Shown: piece by piece, positions 8,611-19,500 of the stretch | How positions within the stretch are numbered: the stretch's first letter is position 1 | How the letters are laid out: each line of letters begins with the position of its first letter | Assembly (NCBI RefSeq): GCF_003709565.1 | Contig: NZ_QNRC01000030.1 | Coordinates: 1-50,136 of the forward strand | Source of the DNA: Paracoccus sigandri | GTDB lineage: Bacteria; Pseudomonadota; Alphaproteobacteria; Rhodobacterales; Rhodobacteraceae | Direction: 5' to 3' | DNA length: 50,136 nucleotides | The notes under the pieces: generated by a model | What the model was told of the DNA's origin: nothing | What the model saw: only the letters and a program-made list of their open reading frames with translations | The model's database searches: none | Translations under genes and position numbers: made by a program

Positions 8611-8952
8611 ATGAACCCCATCCTGATCCGCGTCGAGCATGACGATGCCTTCACCGCCCCCGCCCCGGTGGGCGCCCCGACCAGCGCGCAGGTCGCGACG
8701 ACGCGCACCGCCGGCCATGCCGACACGCCGGCCGGCGGCGCAGGCATCTGGGAATGCACGCCCGGCCGCTTCCGCCGCCAGGTCGCCCCGGCCGAATACA
8801 GCTATATCATCGAGGGCGAGGGCAGCTTCACCCCCGACGGCGGCCAACCCGTCGCGTTCCGTGCCGGGGATGCGATGTTCTTCGCGGCCGGAACGCAGGG
8901 CGAATGGGATATCCGCACCACCCTCCGCAAGGCCTATCTGATCCTGGGCTGA
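8611..8952 (+). CDS. Cupin-domain protein (DUF861/Cupin_3)
   Basis: A 113-residue single-domain cupin. It shows the DUF861 pattern: GIWECTPGRFRRQ, then YSYIIEGEGSFTPDGG, the turn FRAGDAMFF, and the final GEWDIRTTLRKAYLI. Such cupins often accompany DadA/PuuB-type oxidases and may bind or process the labile product, but a reaction has not been shown for most. It follows the oxidase by 12 bp with a GGAG ribosome site, so the two are surely co-transcribed. Confidence 0.85.
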   Translation: MNPILIRVEHDDAFTAPAPVGAPTSAQVATTRTAGHADTPAGGAGIWECTPGRFRRQVAPAEYSYIIEGEGSFTPDGGQPVAFRAGDAMFFAAGTQGEWDIRTTLRKAYLILG

Positions 8953-9033
8953 CCCGGCCGGTTTCCGCAGGCTGGCTTTCCGGCGCTCTTGGCTTAGGCT
9001 CCTCCGCGTCACCTTCGCTCAACGAGGCCTCCC

Positions 9034-10542
9034 ATGTCGCTACGGATCGCGGATATCATCGACATCCCGGAACTGCGCACCCGCCTGCTCAGCGGCAGCG
9101 AGGGCGCCGGGCGGCTGGTGCGTTGGGCGCATGTCTGCGAACTGCCCGATCCGACCGAATGGCTGGGCGAGGGCGACCTGCTGATGACCACCGGCATCGG
9201 CATCCCGGCCGATCCGGCCGCGCAGCGGCGATACGTGGAGGCGCTGGCGCAGGCCGGCCTCTCGGGCATGATGATTGGCGAGGACATGCAGGCCCCCGCC
9301 GATCTGCGGGCGCTGCGGGACCGGGCCGGGGAACTGGGCTTCCCCGTCTTGATGACGCATTACGGCGTGCCCTTCGCCAGCGTCACCCGCGCCGTGATCG
9401 ACGCCCGGCGAAGCGAGGAGTTCGAGCGCAGCCAGGCCATCGCCCGGATCTATGTCAGCGCCCGCATCGCCATCGAGGGCATCGACCTGGAAGCCCTGCT
9501 GCATCGGCTGGAGGAGGACGTGCAGGCCCGGCTGATGCTGTGGGATCCGCAGACGCAGCAGCCCTGGCTGCCCAGGGGGCGCGAGCTTCCCGAGAAGCTG
9601 GGCGAGGCGCTGCGGCAGCAAAAGCTCGATCCGCCCCATTCCCAGCCGATGGTGCGCCGCTATCCGTTGGAGGAGGGCGAGGTTCTGGGCATCGGGATCC
9701 CCTCGCGGCGCAAATGCGTGCTGCTGGTGCGGCGCAGCGGGCGCGATGTCCTCGATTACGGCCTGCTCAACCACCTTTCGGCCGTGCTCGGCATCGCGCT
9801 GGAACGGCTGCATGTCGAAAACGAACGCGCCATCCGGCTGGGTTCGGAACTGCTCGAGGATCTGCTGAACAACCGCCTGACCCGCCAGCAGGCGGGCAAG
9901 CGCCTGGCCCCTTTCGGCATCGCGCTGGACAGCGCACATCTGGCGGTGGCCCGGCGCGGCGGGCTGTCCCTGCCCGACTGGGCCGCGCTGTTCGAGCGCT
10001 CGGACGCGCCGGTCCTGCTCTGCCCGCAGGGTGATGAGCTGTGGCTTTTGCTGCCCGAGGATTCCGCGCCCGCCGTGCAGGCCGTTCTGGAGGCCGGCAT
10101 GGGGCTGAGCGACCAGGTCGGCTATTTCGAACGCCTGGCGGAAGCCTTCAGCGAGGCGCGCCTGGCCGCGGCCCATGCCGGCGCGGACCGGCCAGTGGTC
10201 TTTTACGCGCAGATCGCCGACAAGCTGCCCTGGCTGCCCCAGAACCTGGACGAGGCGCGCGAGACCTTTCGCCGGGTGCTGGGAAACCTGGCCGAGCATG
10301 ACGAGGAATCCCGCGCTTCGCTGCTCTACACGCTGAAGATCTTCCTGGAACAGAACCGCTCCTGGCAGGCGACCGCCGAAAAGCTGCATATCCACAAGAC
10401 CAGCCTGACCTATCGCATCCGCCGCATCGAGGCCCTGACCGGCCGCTCGCTTGGCAATACCGGCGACGTGGTCGCCCTGTGGCTGGCCTTGCAGGCCGCC
10501 GAGATCCTGGGCCTGCCGCAGATCATGGGTCCCAGGCGCTGA
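9034..10542 (+). CDS. PucR-family transcriptional regulator
   Basis: A 502-residue regulator with the purine-catabolism (PucR) N-terminal domain (about residues 5-125: RWAHVCELPDPTEWLGEGDL, then MTTGIGIP). A GGDEF-like middle region follows, and then the C-terminal PucR helix-turn-helix (about 425-490: LYTLKIFLEQNRSWQATAEK, then TSLTYRIRRIE). These proteins are activators or repressors of nitrogen-compound catabolism (allantoin, GABA, proline and others). Its place after the oxidase-cupin pair and just before the dehydrogenase remnant suggests it controls this cluster. Confidence 0.9.
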   Translation: MSLRIADIIDIPELRTRLLSGSEGAGRLVRWAHVCELPDPTEWLGEGDLLMTTGIGIPADPAAQRRYVEALAQAGLSGMMIGEDMQAPADLRALRDRAGELGFPVLMTHYGVPFASVTRAVIDARRSEEFERSQAIARIYVSARIAIEGIDLEALLHRLEEDVQARLMLWDPQTQQPWLPRGRELPEKLGEALRQQKLDPPHSQPMVRRYPLEEGEVLGIGIPSRRKCVLLVRRSGRDVLDYGLLNHLSAVLGIALERLHVENERAIRLGSELLEDLLNNRLTRQQAGKRLAPFGIALDSAHLAVARRGGLSLPDWAALFERSDAPVLLCPQGDELWLLLPEDSAPAVQAVLEAGMGLSDQVGYFERLAEAFSEARLAAAHAGADRPVVFYAQIADKLPWLPQNLDEARETFRRVLGNLAEHDEESRASLLYTLKIFLEQNRSWQATAEKLHIHKTSLTYRIRRIEALTGRSLGNTGDVVALWLALQAAEILGLPQIMGPRR

Positions 10543-10563
10543 GCAACAAAAGGATTTCCCAAG

Positions 10564-10954
10564 ATGAGCCACCCTGCCCTGCTGCGCCAGCAAGCCTGTG
10601 TCGACGGGCGCTGGCGTGACGCCCTGGACGCCCGGACCCAGCCGATCCTGAACCCGGCGAATGGCGCGCAGATCGGCTCCGTGCCCGTGATGGAGGCGCA
10701 GGAAACGCGGCGGACGCGGTCGGCGGCGAGTTGACCCGCAATCCCACCGCGCGCAAGCTGAGCTTCACCGGCTCGACCGATGTGGACCGGCTGCTGATGG
10801 CGCAATGCGCGCATGACATCAAGAAACTGTCGCTGGAGCCGGGCGGCAACGCGCCCTTCATCCTCTTCGAGGATGCCGGCTGGACGCCGCGGTCGAAGGC
10901 GCGCTGCTGTCGAAATACCGCGACAGCGGCCAGACCTGCGTCTGCGCCAACCGG
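10564..10954 (+). pseudogene. Remnant of NAD(P)-dependent succinate-semialdehyde dehydrogenase (gabD-like)
   Basis: The first 56 codons resemble the start of GabD (VDGRWRDALDARTQPILNPA, then GAQIGSVPV) but stop at 10734. From about 10710, in another frame, the central part resumes (VGGELTRNPTARKLSFTGS, then KKLSLEPGGNAPF), which lies about 225 residues into intact enzymes. So roughly 175 codons with the N-terminal cofactor region are missing. Near 10879 one base is lost, and the homology continues in a third frame through SKYRDSGQTCVCANR, which contains the catalytic Cys. It then ends abruptly. A functional enzyme cannot be made. Its ribosome site and spacing after the PucR gene are intact, so it was probably the last gene of the catabolic unit. 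Confidence 0.88.
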
Positions 10955-10993
10955 CAAGAGCAGGATTGCGCGAGCTTCGCGGGCTGGGGCAAG

Positions 10994-12448
10994 ATGGCGA
11001 AAGCCGTCCATGCCCTGCGGAACCCCATGCCGAAATCCGACATTTCCCTTATCCTTCAGCGTTTCGGGCGGCAGATGGGGCTGTATTCGCAAGTCGTCAT
11101 CGCGATCGCCCTGGTCATCTGCATGTCGATGGCCGCGCTGGGATACTGGGTCAACGCCTATATCCGCAATGTCGAGGTGGAAAGCGCGGCCGATGCCAGC
11201 GCCGTCTACATGAACATCATCTTCGAGCCGGTGCTGCGCGGCGTCGAACGGCGTGGAACGCTGCCGCCCCATGTCGAGCGGCAGCTGGACGAGCTGCTGA
11301 TGCGCCATACGCATGAAACCGCCATCGAGACGGCGGTGATCTGGTGGCAGGACGGCACCGTGGCCTACAGCACCGACAAGCGGCTGACGGGGCGGCAGAT
11401 GTCCTCCGACCAGCTCGATGCCGCCTTTGGCGGGCAGGTCGTGGCCGAACTGATGGAGAACCTGACCGATCACGGAGCCCGGCGGCAAGAGCGGCTGGGC
11501 CAGCCCCTGCTGGAGATCTATGTGCCGCTGAGCGATCGCGACAGCGGTGTCGTCACCGCCGTGGGCGAATTCTATCAGAATGCGGCCGAGCTTCAGGCCC
11601 AGATGAACCGCGTTGCAGCGCGGATCTGGGGGGTGGTCGGGCTGACGACCGCGCTGATGCTGACGCTGCTGATCCTGACCGCGACGCGGGCGCGCCGCAT
11701 CGTGCGGGCGCAGCAGGACGAGTTGCGCCATCGGCTGGACATCTCGCAGCAGCTGGCCCGCCAGAACGCCGACCTGCGACAGGCCGCCGAAACGGCCAAG
11801 CTGGAGGCGATCAAGGTGAACGAGGACCTGCTGACCCGCATCGGCGCGGATCTGCATGATGGCCCGCTGCAATTGCTGGGGCTGATCGTGCTGCGGCTCA
11901 GCGGCCTGGCCTCGGGCCGCGCCGAGGAGGATGCCGTCGCGCGCGAGCGGCAGAAGACCGCGGAACTGGCCGCGCGCACGATGCAGGAGCTGCGCAACCT
12001 GGCCTATGGGCTGAGCATTCCCGAACTGGACGGGCTGACGGTGCCCGAAACCCTGTCGCTGGCGATCTCGCGGCATGAAAGCCAGACCGGCACGACGGTC
12101 TCGCGGCGGCTGGGGAAATTGCCTGCCCGGCTGTCCGAACCCGCAAGGATCTGCCTCTATCGCATCGTGCAGGAATCGCTGAACAACGCCTTTCGCCATG
12201 CCGGCGGCCGGGATCAGCAGGTGCGCGCCGAGACGCGGGACGGCGAGATCGAGCTGGTCATCAGCGATGCCGGGCCGGGGCTGCAACCCGAGGGGGCGAA
12301 GGCGCCGCAGAACGGGAACGGCATGCCCGGACTGGGGCTGCCCGGCCTCGCGCGGCGATTGCAGACCCTGGGCGGCAGGCTGGATGCGAGTTCGGAGCCG
12401 GGGCGCGGCACGACGATCACCGCGCGCCTGCCCGTCGACGCCGGATAG
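10994..12448 (+). CDS. Membrane sensor histidine kinase, NarX/DegS type (HisKA_3)
   Basis: A 484-residue kinase. Transmembrane helices at about 33-53 and 211-231 enclose a periplasmic region of about 155 residues with no recognised sensor motif. A coiled coil follows, then the HisKA_3 phosphoacceptor ADLHDGPLQLLGL (His288) and an HATPase_c domain with QESLNNAFRHAGG and a G box DAGPGL. The frame runs straight on from the dehydrogenase remnant; ATG 10994 and ATG 11027 are both possible starts and neither has a strong ribosome site. It converges, with a 4-bp gap, on a NarL-type regulator, its likely partner. The gene may have lost its own promoter when the upstream sequence decayed. Confidence 0.85.
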   Translation: MAKAVHALRNPMPKSDISLILQRFGRQMGLYSQVVIAIALVICMSMAALGYWVNAYIRNVEVESAADASAVYMNIIFEPVLRGVERRGTLPPHVERQLDELLMRHTHETAIETAVIWWQDGTVAYSTDKRLTGRQMSSDQLDAAFGGQVVAELMENLTDHGARRQERLGQPLLEIYVPLSDRDSGVVTAVGEFYQNAAELQAQMNRVAARIWGVVGLTTALMLTLLILTATRARRIVRAQQDELRHRLDISQQLARQNADLRQAAETAKLEAIKVNEDLLTRIGADLHDGPLQLLGLIVLRLSGLASGRAEEDAVARERQKTAELAARTMQELRNLAYGLSIPELDGLTVPETLSLAISRHESQTGTTVSRRLGKLPARLSEPARICLYRIVQESLNNAFRHAGGRDQQVRAETRDGEIELVISDAGPGLQPEGAKAPQNGNGMPGLGLPGLARRLQTLGGRLDASSEPGRGTTITARLPVDAG

Positions 12449-12452
12449 GAGG

Positions 12453-13148
12453 CTACTGAAGGTAAAGGGCCGATCCCGGCGCCGCCTCGGCCTGCAGTTT
12501 CTGCGCGGCCAGCACGACCTCCAGCCGGTTGCGGGCGTGCAGCTTCTGCATCAGGATCGACATGTAGTGCTTGACGGTCTTTTCGCTGATCCGCAGCTGC
12601 TGGCCGATCTCCTTGTTGGTCCGGCCGCGCAGCAGCAGCCGCACGATCTGTTCCTCGCGCATGTTCAGCCGGATCGCCTGCAGCGCCCGCTTGCGAAGCG
12701 AGGCGTTCTGCAGCGCCGCGATGACCTTGGCGGCGAAGGTATGGGTCACGAAGGTCTCGCCCCGCATCACCGCGCGGATCGCCTCGGACAGTTCGGTCGC
12801 GGTGCTGCCCTTGATGACATAGCCATGCGCCCCGGCTTCCAGCACCTGCACGGCATGTTCGACCGCCATCGAGGCGGTGAAGATCAGCACCCGCACATCG
12901 GGGGCGTCCTCGCGGATCTTCTGGATCGCCTGCAGGATGTTCCCCGGCATGTCCAGGTCCAGAAGGATGACATCGGGCCTGTTCTTCAGCGTCAGCTCGA
13001 CCGCATCGCTGGCCGAAACGCCCTTTTCGACAACGGCGAATTCATCCGATTCGGCGAATATCCCGGCCAGACCTTCAAGAAAAATGGGGTGATCATCGAA
13101 AATCGCCAATTCAACCCTGTCCATGGCCGGAAAACCCCCCGTCGACAT
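12453..13148 (-). CDS. NarL/FixJ-type response regulator (REC plus LuxR helix-turn-helix)
   Basis: A 231-residue two-domain regulator. The receiver starts ELAIFDDHPIFLEGL (acidic pocket) and has phosphoacceptor Asp64 in VILLDLDMPG, with the conserved Thr and Lys in LIFTAS and YVIKGS. The C-terminal LuxR-type helix-turn-helix (about 155-215) reads LRGRTNKEIGQQLRISEKTV, followed by KHYMSILMQKL. ATG 13148 is used; an internal ATG at 13124 (MDRVELAIF) sits 12 bp after a G-run and may be the real start. It is divergent from the RTX peroxidase gene across 410 bp, so it could regulate that locus; the partner kinase is probably the convergent HisKA_3 protein. Confidence 0.9.
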   Translation of the reverse strand: MSTGGFPAMDRVELAIFDDHPIFLEGLAGIFAESDEFAVVEKGVSASDAVELTLKNRPDVILLDLDMPGNILQAIQKIREDAPDVRVLIFTASMAVEHAVQVLEAGAHGYVIKGSTATELSEAIRAVMRGETFVTHTFAAKVIAALQNASLRKRALQAIRLNMREEQIVRLLLRGRTNKEIGQQLRISEKTVKHYMSILMQKLHARNRLEVVLAAQKLQAEAAPGSALYLQ

Positions 13149-13558
13149 TCAACTGAACCATCACGTTCGACGTTAGCAGATTAACTCTGCCCCAAAAACT
13201 GTCGTTAAGGCCATGTTTTCGCGTCCCGAGGCATGATTCGCGCAGGGTTTCGGGCCTGTTCCCGATCATTATCATTCGGCTTCCGGCGATGAATATGAAC
13301 GGCCGTTGAATTCCCCGCGGGCGATTTTCAGACTTTCGGCCAATCGCCTTTCGGACATTGGTCCGGTCGATTTCGGGACCTTCGACGTTTCATCGCTCGG
13401 ACCTGGGCCGCATGAAAAGACCGGACCTTGTCAGGTTCATGGCCCGCGCCCCGACGGGCATGATTGCAGGCATATCGGCAGGCGGCCCGGATGGCGGGCG
13501 CCGGCAGGGCCTTTTCGCCATCGCGGCGGAAAGCGGTCGACACAGGGGGGATTACGTC
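13149..13558. other. Divergent intergenic region upstream of the RTX peroxidase gene
   Basis: About 410 bp without a supported gene. It is less GC-rich than its surroundings near 13150-13300 and contains a small inverted repeat (GCAGA-TTAAC-TCTGC, 13176-13190). A possible binding site for the adjacent NarL-type regulator is inference only. A strong AGGGGGG ribosome site at 13544-13550 fixes the start of the peroxidase. An open frame continues upstream of that start to 13358 but has no ribosome site and no protein-like features. Confidence 0.5.
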
Positions 13559-16500
13559 ATGGTAACGCTGATCAGGCACGACCTGGAATTCATTCTCAAG
13601 CAGATCAAGATCGCCGAGGCCCATGCCGCGGGCACGCCGCTGACCGAACTGGTGGACAGCCCGCTGCTGCCCTACGGGCTGCGCACGGTGGATGGCAGCG
13701 ACAACAACCTGGTTCCCGGCCGCGAAAGATGGGGCGCCTCGCACGAGGAGTTCCTGCGCCTGACCGATCCCACCTGGCGCAACGAGGCCGACGACGCGTT
13801 GATGTTCGGCACGCCGGAAAACCCGATGTGGCTGACCAACAACGACTATACGCCCGGCAGCCCGACCAGCCCCGGCTTTCAGCCCGGAACCGTGGTCGAT
13901 GCCGATCCGCGGCTGATTTCCAACCTGATCGTGGACCAGACCCTGGACAATCCGGCGGCCATCGCGGCCGCGCTGCGCCATGCCGGGGTCGAGGGCGCGG
14001 ACCTGACCGCTGCGGTGCAGCAGGTGATGGACGCCCATGCGCTGGTCAAGGGGACGATCCCCGGCAGTCCGGGCCAGGCCGTCGCCCAGGCACAGCTGGA
14101 CGCGCTGCTCGAGGATCACGGGATCGAGATGGACGGCCCGACCATCCTGCTGCCCAACCAGGCCCCGGACGAAGGGCTGTCGGCCTCCTACAACGCCTGG
14201 TTCACGCTGTTCGGGCAGTTCTTCGACCACGGCCTGGACCTGGTGCAGAAGGGCGGCAACGGCACGGTCTATATCCCGCTGCAGCCCGACGATCCGCTGT
14301 ATGATCCGGCCTCGCCGCACACCAATTTCATGGCCATGACCCGCGCCACCATCGGCGAGGGCGCGGCCAATGTGACGACGCCCTGGGTGGACCAGAACCA
14401 GACCTATACCTCGCATCCCTCGCATCAGGTCTTCCTGCGCGAATATGTCCGCGGCCCCGACGGCACCGTCGCCACCGGCAAGCTGCTGGAAGGCGCGCGC
14501 GGCATGGCCACCTGGGCCGATGTCAAGGCCCAGGCACTCGAGATGCTGGGCATCGAGCTGAGCGATCTCGACGTCTTCGCCGTGCCGCTGCTGCGCACCG
14601 ACGCCTATGGCAAGTTCATCCCGGACGCCAACGGCTTCGCGCAGGTCGTGACCGGGCTGGGCCCGGACGGCATTCCGAACACCGCGGACGACATCGTCGT
14701 GTCGGCAAGCGTCGCGGCGGACGGCACCGTCACGCCGGTCAACCCGACCGAGGTCGGCGCGGTCCGCATCGGCAACGCCTTCCTTGACGACATCGCCCAT
14801 TCGGCGGTGCCGGTGCAGACGCTGGTGCCGATCATCGGCAGCGGTGGCGAACCCGTCTTCGACGACGAGACGGGCGAACAGCTGATGCAACTGGTGCTGA
14901 ATCCCGATGCCGACGACGTGGCCGGCAATCCGGTCGCAACGGACAGCCGCGGGCAGAATCTGGAATATGACGACGAGTTGCTGGACGCCCATTACATCAC
15001 CGGCGACGGGCGCGGGAACGAGAATATCGGCCTGACCGCCGTGCATTCGGTCTTCCATGCCGAACACAACCGGCTGGTCGATCACATCAAGCAGGTGATC
15101 CTGGACACCGGCGACGCGGCATTCATCGCCGAATGGCGCGACGCCGACGGCAACTGGAACGGCGAGCGGCTGTTCCAGACCGCCCGCTTCACCACCGAGA
15201 TGGAATACCAGCACCTGGTCTTCGAGGAATTCGCCCGCAAGGTGCAGCCCGACGTGGACATCTTCATGGTGCAGCCGGATGTCGAGATCAACCCGGCGAT
15301 CTTTGCCGAATTCGCCCATGTGGTCTATCGCTTCGGCCATTCGATGCTGAACGAGACGGTGGACCAGATCCATGCGGACGGCTCGACCAATCACCTGACG
15401 CTGTTCGACGCCTTCCTGAACCCGCTGGCCTTCGGCTCGGACACCATGAACCATCACCAGGCCGCGGGCGCCATCGTGCGCGGCATGACCGGCCAGGTCG
15501 GAAACGAGATCGACGAATTCGTCACCAACGTGCTGCGCAACCAGCTGGTCGGCATTCCGCTGGACCTGGCGGCGATCAACATCGCGCGGGGCCGCGACAC
15601 CGGCATGCCGACGCTGAACGAGGCGCGCCAGCAGTTCATGGACATGGCGGGCGGCGACAGCCAGCTGAAGCCCTATGACAGCTGGGTGGATTTCGCGGTC
15701 AACCTGAAGAACCCCGAATCCATCGTCAATTTCATCGCCGCCTATGGCACCCATGACCTGATCGCGGCCGAGGAAACCGTGGCCGGCAAGCGCGCCGCCG
15801 CCATGGCCATCGTCTTCGGCACCGACCAGACGGTCTTCGAGGAAGGCGGGCCGCGCGTGATCTCGGCCCCCGCCGACCGGCTGGCCTTCCTGAACGCAAG
15901 CGGCGAATTCGCGGCGCGCCGGGGCGGGCTGGACGATGTCGACCTGTGGATCGGCGGGCTGGCCGAGAAGAAGATGCCCTTCGGGGGCATGCTGGGCTCG
16001 ACCTTCGCCTTCATCTTCGAGTTGCAGATGGAGAACCTGCAGCATGCCGACCGCTTCTATTACCTGTCGCGCGTGCAGGGCCTGAACCTGCTGACCGAGC
16101 TGGAGAACAACTCGCTGGCCTCGATGGTCATGCGCAACACCGACCTGGGCGCGACCGGCTTCGCGCTGCCGGGCGACATCTTCTCGACCCCCGACCACGT
16201 GCTTTACGTCGATGCGGCCAAGCAGGCGCAGTTCGGGCACGAGGATCCGGTGCATGACAACCCGACGCTGGAGGCGATCTCCAGCCTGGTCGAGCGCGGC
16301 GCGAATTATATCCGCTACAACGGCTCGGACCACACGGTCATCGCCGGCACCGAGGGCAATGACACGATCATTGCCGGCGGCGGCGACGATGCGGTCTGGG
16401 GCTTCGGCGGCGATGACCGGATCGAGGCCGGCTATGGCGTCGACATCGTCCATGGCGGCGACGGCGACGACATCATCACCAATGCCGGCACCGATATCGG

Positions 16501-19500
16501 CGAGACCGACATGCTGCATGGCGATGCCGGCAACGACGTGATCCATGGCGGTTCCGGCATGGCGCTGATCTTCGGCGGCTCGGGCCAGGACTTCCTGATG
16601 ACCGGTCCGGACGGCTCCGAGATCAGGGGCGGCACCGGCAACGACTTCATCATGGGCGGCAACGGCCCGGACATGCTGTTCGGCAACGAGGGCGACGACT
16701 GGATCGAGGGCCACGGCCTTTTCGACTATATCGCCGGCGACAATGGCGAGCTGTTCTTCAACTCGACCATCATCGGCCATGACGTGCTGAACGGCGGCGG
16801 CGGCGATACCGATTACGACGCCGATTCCGGCGACGACATCATGATCGCCGGCGAAGGCATCCAGAAATTCATCGGCATGTGGGGCCATGACTGGGTGGCC
16901 TTCAAGGGCCAGCAGGTTCCGGCGGTGGCCGACATGAACTTCCCGGTCTTCGACAGCCTGCCGCTGGAGGTGCTGCGCGACCGCTTCAGCCAGGTCGAGG
17001 CGCTGTCGGGCTGGATCCATGACGACATCCTGCGCGGCGACGACCGCAGCGACGAGGAGGGCGACGAGGGCCTGACCTTCGATCCCACGCCCGAGGGCAA
17101 CTTCATCCATAACGAGCTGGACCAGGCCGGGATCGACCGCATCGCCGGGCTGGACCAGATCATCACCCCGGACATGATGCGGCTGGGCGAATACTGGGCC
17201 GACGGCTCGGGCACCGAGAAGATGATCTTCACCGGCGGCAACATCCTGCTGGGCGGCGGCGGCAGCGACCTGATCGAGGGGCGCGGCGGCGATGACGTGA
17301 TCGACGGCGACGCCTGGTTGAACGTGCGCATCAGCATCCTGAACGCCGCCGGCACCGAGATCGCCACCGCCGAGGGCATGTCCACGGTCGTCACCGACCT
17401 GGCCGGCAACGTGCTGCATGGCGGCCGGACGCTGGACCTGCTGATGCTGGACCGGGTCTACAATCCCGGCCAGTTGCAGATCACCCGCGAGATCCTGTGG
17501 GACGACAGTGGCACCGACACGGCGGTCTACTGGGACCTGTTCGAGAATTACGAGGTGACGCGCAACGCCAATGGCAGCATCCGCGTCGAGCATGTCGATG
17601 AAACCGACGGCGTGATCGACCCGATCACCAACCAGAACCGCGTCTCGGACGGGATCGACACGCTCTACAATATCGAGGTGCTGCAATTCGGCGACGTCAC
17701 CATCAATGTCTCGGACCTGTTCAACGCGCCCCCCGTGGGGCAGCCGCTGATCAGCGACACCACGCCCACGCAGGGCCAGGCGCTGGCCGTGGACCTGAGC
17801 GGGATCAGCGATGCCGACGGCATCGACATGGCGACGATGAGCGTGCAGTGGCAAAGCTTCATCGGCGGCCTGTGGGTGGATATCGCCGGGGCGACCGGCA
17901 GTTCCTTCACGCCGGGACTTGCCCATGTGAACACCCAGCTGCGGGTGGTCGCGCGCTATACCGACGGCTTCGGCAATGCCGAGGAAGTGGTCTCCTCGGT
18001 GACCTCGCCGGTCGGCGTCCATCTGGTCGGCAACGGCACGGCCGAGGCGCTGTCGGGCACCGTCGGCGCCGACATCATCGAGGGCCGCGGCGGCAATGAC
18101 ACGATCAGCGGCCTGGACGGCGACGACCTGCTGAACGGCGAGGGCGGCAACGACCTGCTGCTGGGCGGGGCCGGCAACGACACGCTGAACGGCGGCGCCG
18201 GCAATGATACGCTGGAGGGCGGCACGGGCGACGACCTGCTGCTGGGCGGCGGCGGCAACGACACCCTGCTCGGCGGCGATGGCGATGACGAGCTGCATGG
18301 CGAGGGCGGCGTCGACTTCCTGGATGGCGGGGCCGGCAACGACCTGCTGACCGGCGGCGTCGGCGGCGACACGCTTGACGGCGGGGCGGGCAACGACACG
18401 CTGGTGGGCGGCGCGGGTGCCGACGTCATCCGCGGCGGCGACGGCGACGACCTGGTCCAATGGGCGGTCGGCGACGGGCGCGACACGAGCGACGGCGGCG
18501 CCGGCACCGATACGGTGCATGTCACCGGCGACGAGAGCGCCGAGACCTTCCACATCTGGACGCTTGCCGAATGGCGGGCCGCCGGCGTCGGCAACAACAA
18601 CCAGGTGCTGAACGGCAACGTGCCCGAAGACACCGAGATCATCATCAGCCGCAACGGCACCAATTACGCCGCGGTCGTCGCGATCATGAAAAGCGTCGAA
18701 GAGGTGGTGATCACCGGCATGGGCGGCGGCGACAGCTTCGTGGTGCATGGCGACTTCACCGGCACCAGCCTCTCCTACAGCACCATCACGCTGGAGGGCG
18801 GTGCGGGCGACGATCTGGTCGACATCTCGGGGCTGAACTCGGCGCACCGGGTGCTGTTCCGCTCGAATGGCGGGCAGGACACGATCATCGGCCAGCTGCG
18901 CGAGCAGGACGTGATCGAGATGCCCGGCGGCGATGCGGGCCACAGCGTCACCCATAATCCCGACGGCACCACCACGCTGACCGCCGAGGACGGTTCGGTC
19001 ACCTTCACCGGCCCGTCCGCGCCTCCGCCGGAATCCGACCCGGACGATACCGACCCTTTGGGGAATGACGCGGGCGACGACACGCCCCCCGACGGGGATG
19101 GCGCGGCGGCGGGCCTGACCCTGATCGGCACCGGCACGGCCGATGTGCTGAAGGGCGGCGACGGCGACGACATCATCCAGGGCGGCGGCGGCAGTGATTT
19201 CCTCAGCGGCGGGGCCGGGCGCGACATGATCTTCGGCGGCAGCGGCAATGACGACATCTTCGGCGGCGCCGGGGCGGACATGCTGTATGGCGACGGCGGC
19301 GACGACCGGATCTTCGGCGGCGACGGCGACGACATGATCACCGGCGGCACCGGCAGCGACACGGTTTTCGGCGGCGAGGGCGACGATCTGATCGTGGCCA
19401 CCAAGGGCGACGGCGACGACGTCTATTACGGCGACGAGGGCACCGACACGCTGGACATGTCGCAGATCACCGCCAACATCACCGCCGATCTGGGCACCGG

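Noticed and set aside
13358..13558. Upstream extension of the peroxidase frame to an ATG at 13358
   Set aside because: No ribosome site there, while AGGGGGG lies just before ATG 13559 and family homologues start MVTLIRHDLEF-like.
18029..18500. Regular short repeats that could suggest a CRISPR array
   Set aside because: Period is 27 bp in frame with GGxGxDxUx codons and there are no unique spacers.
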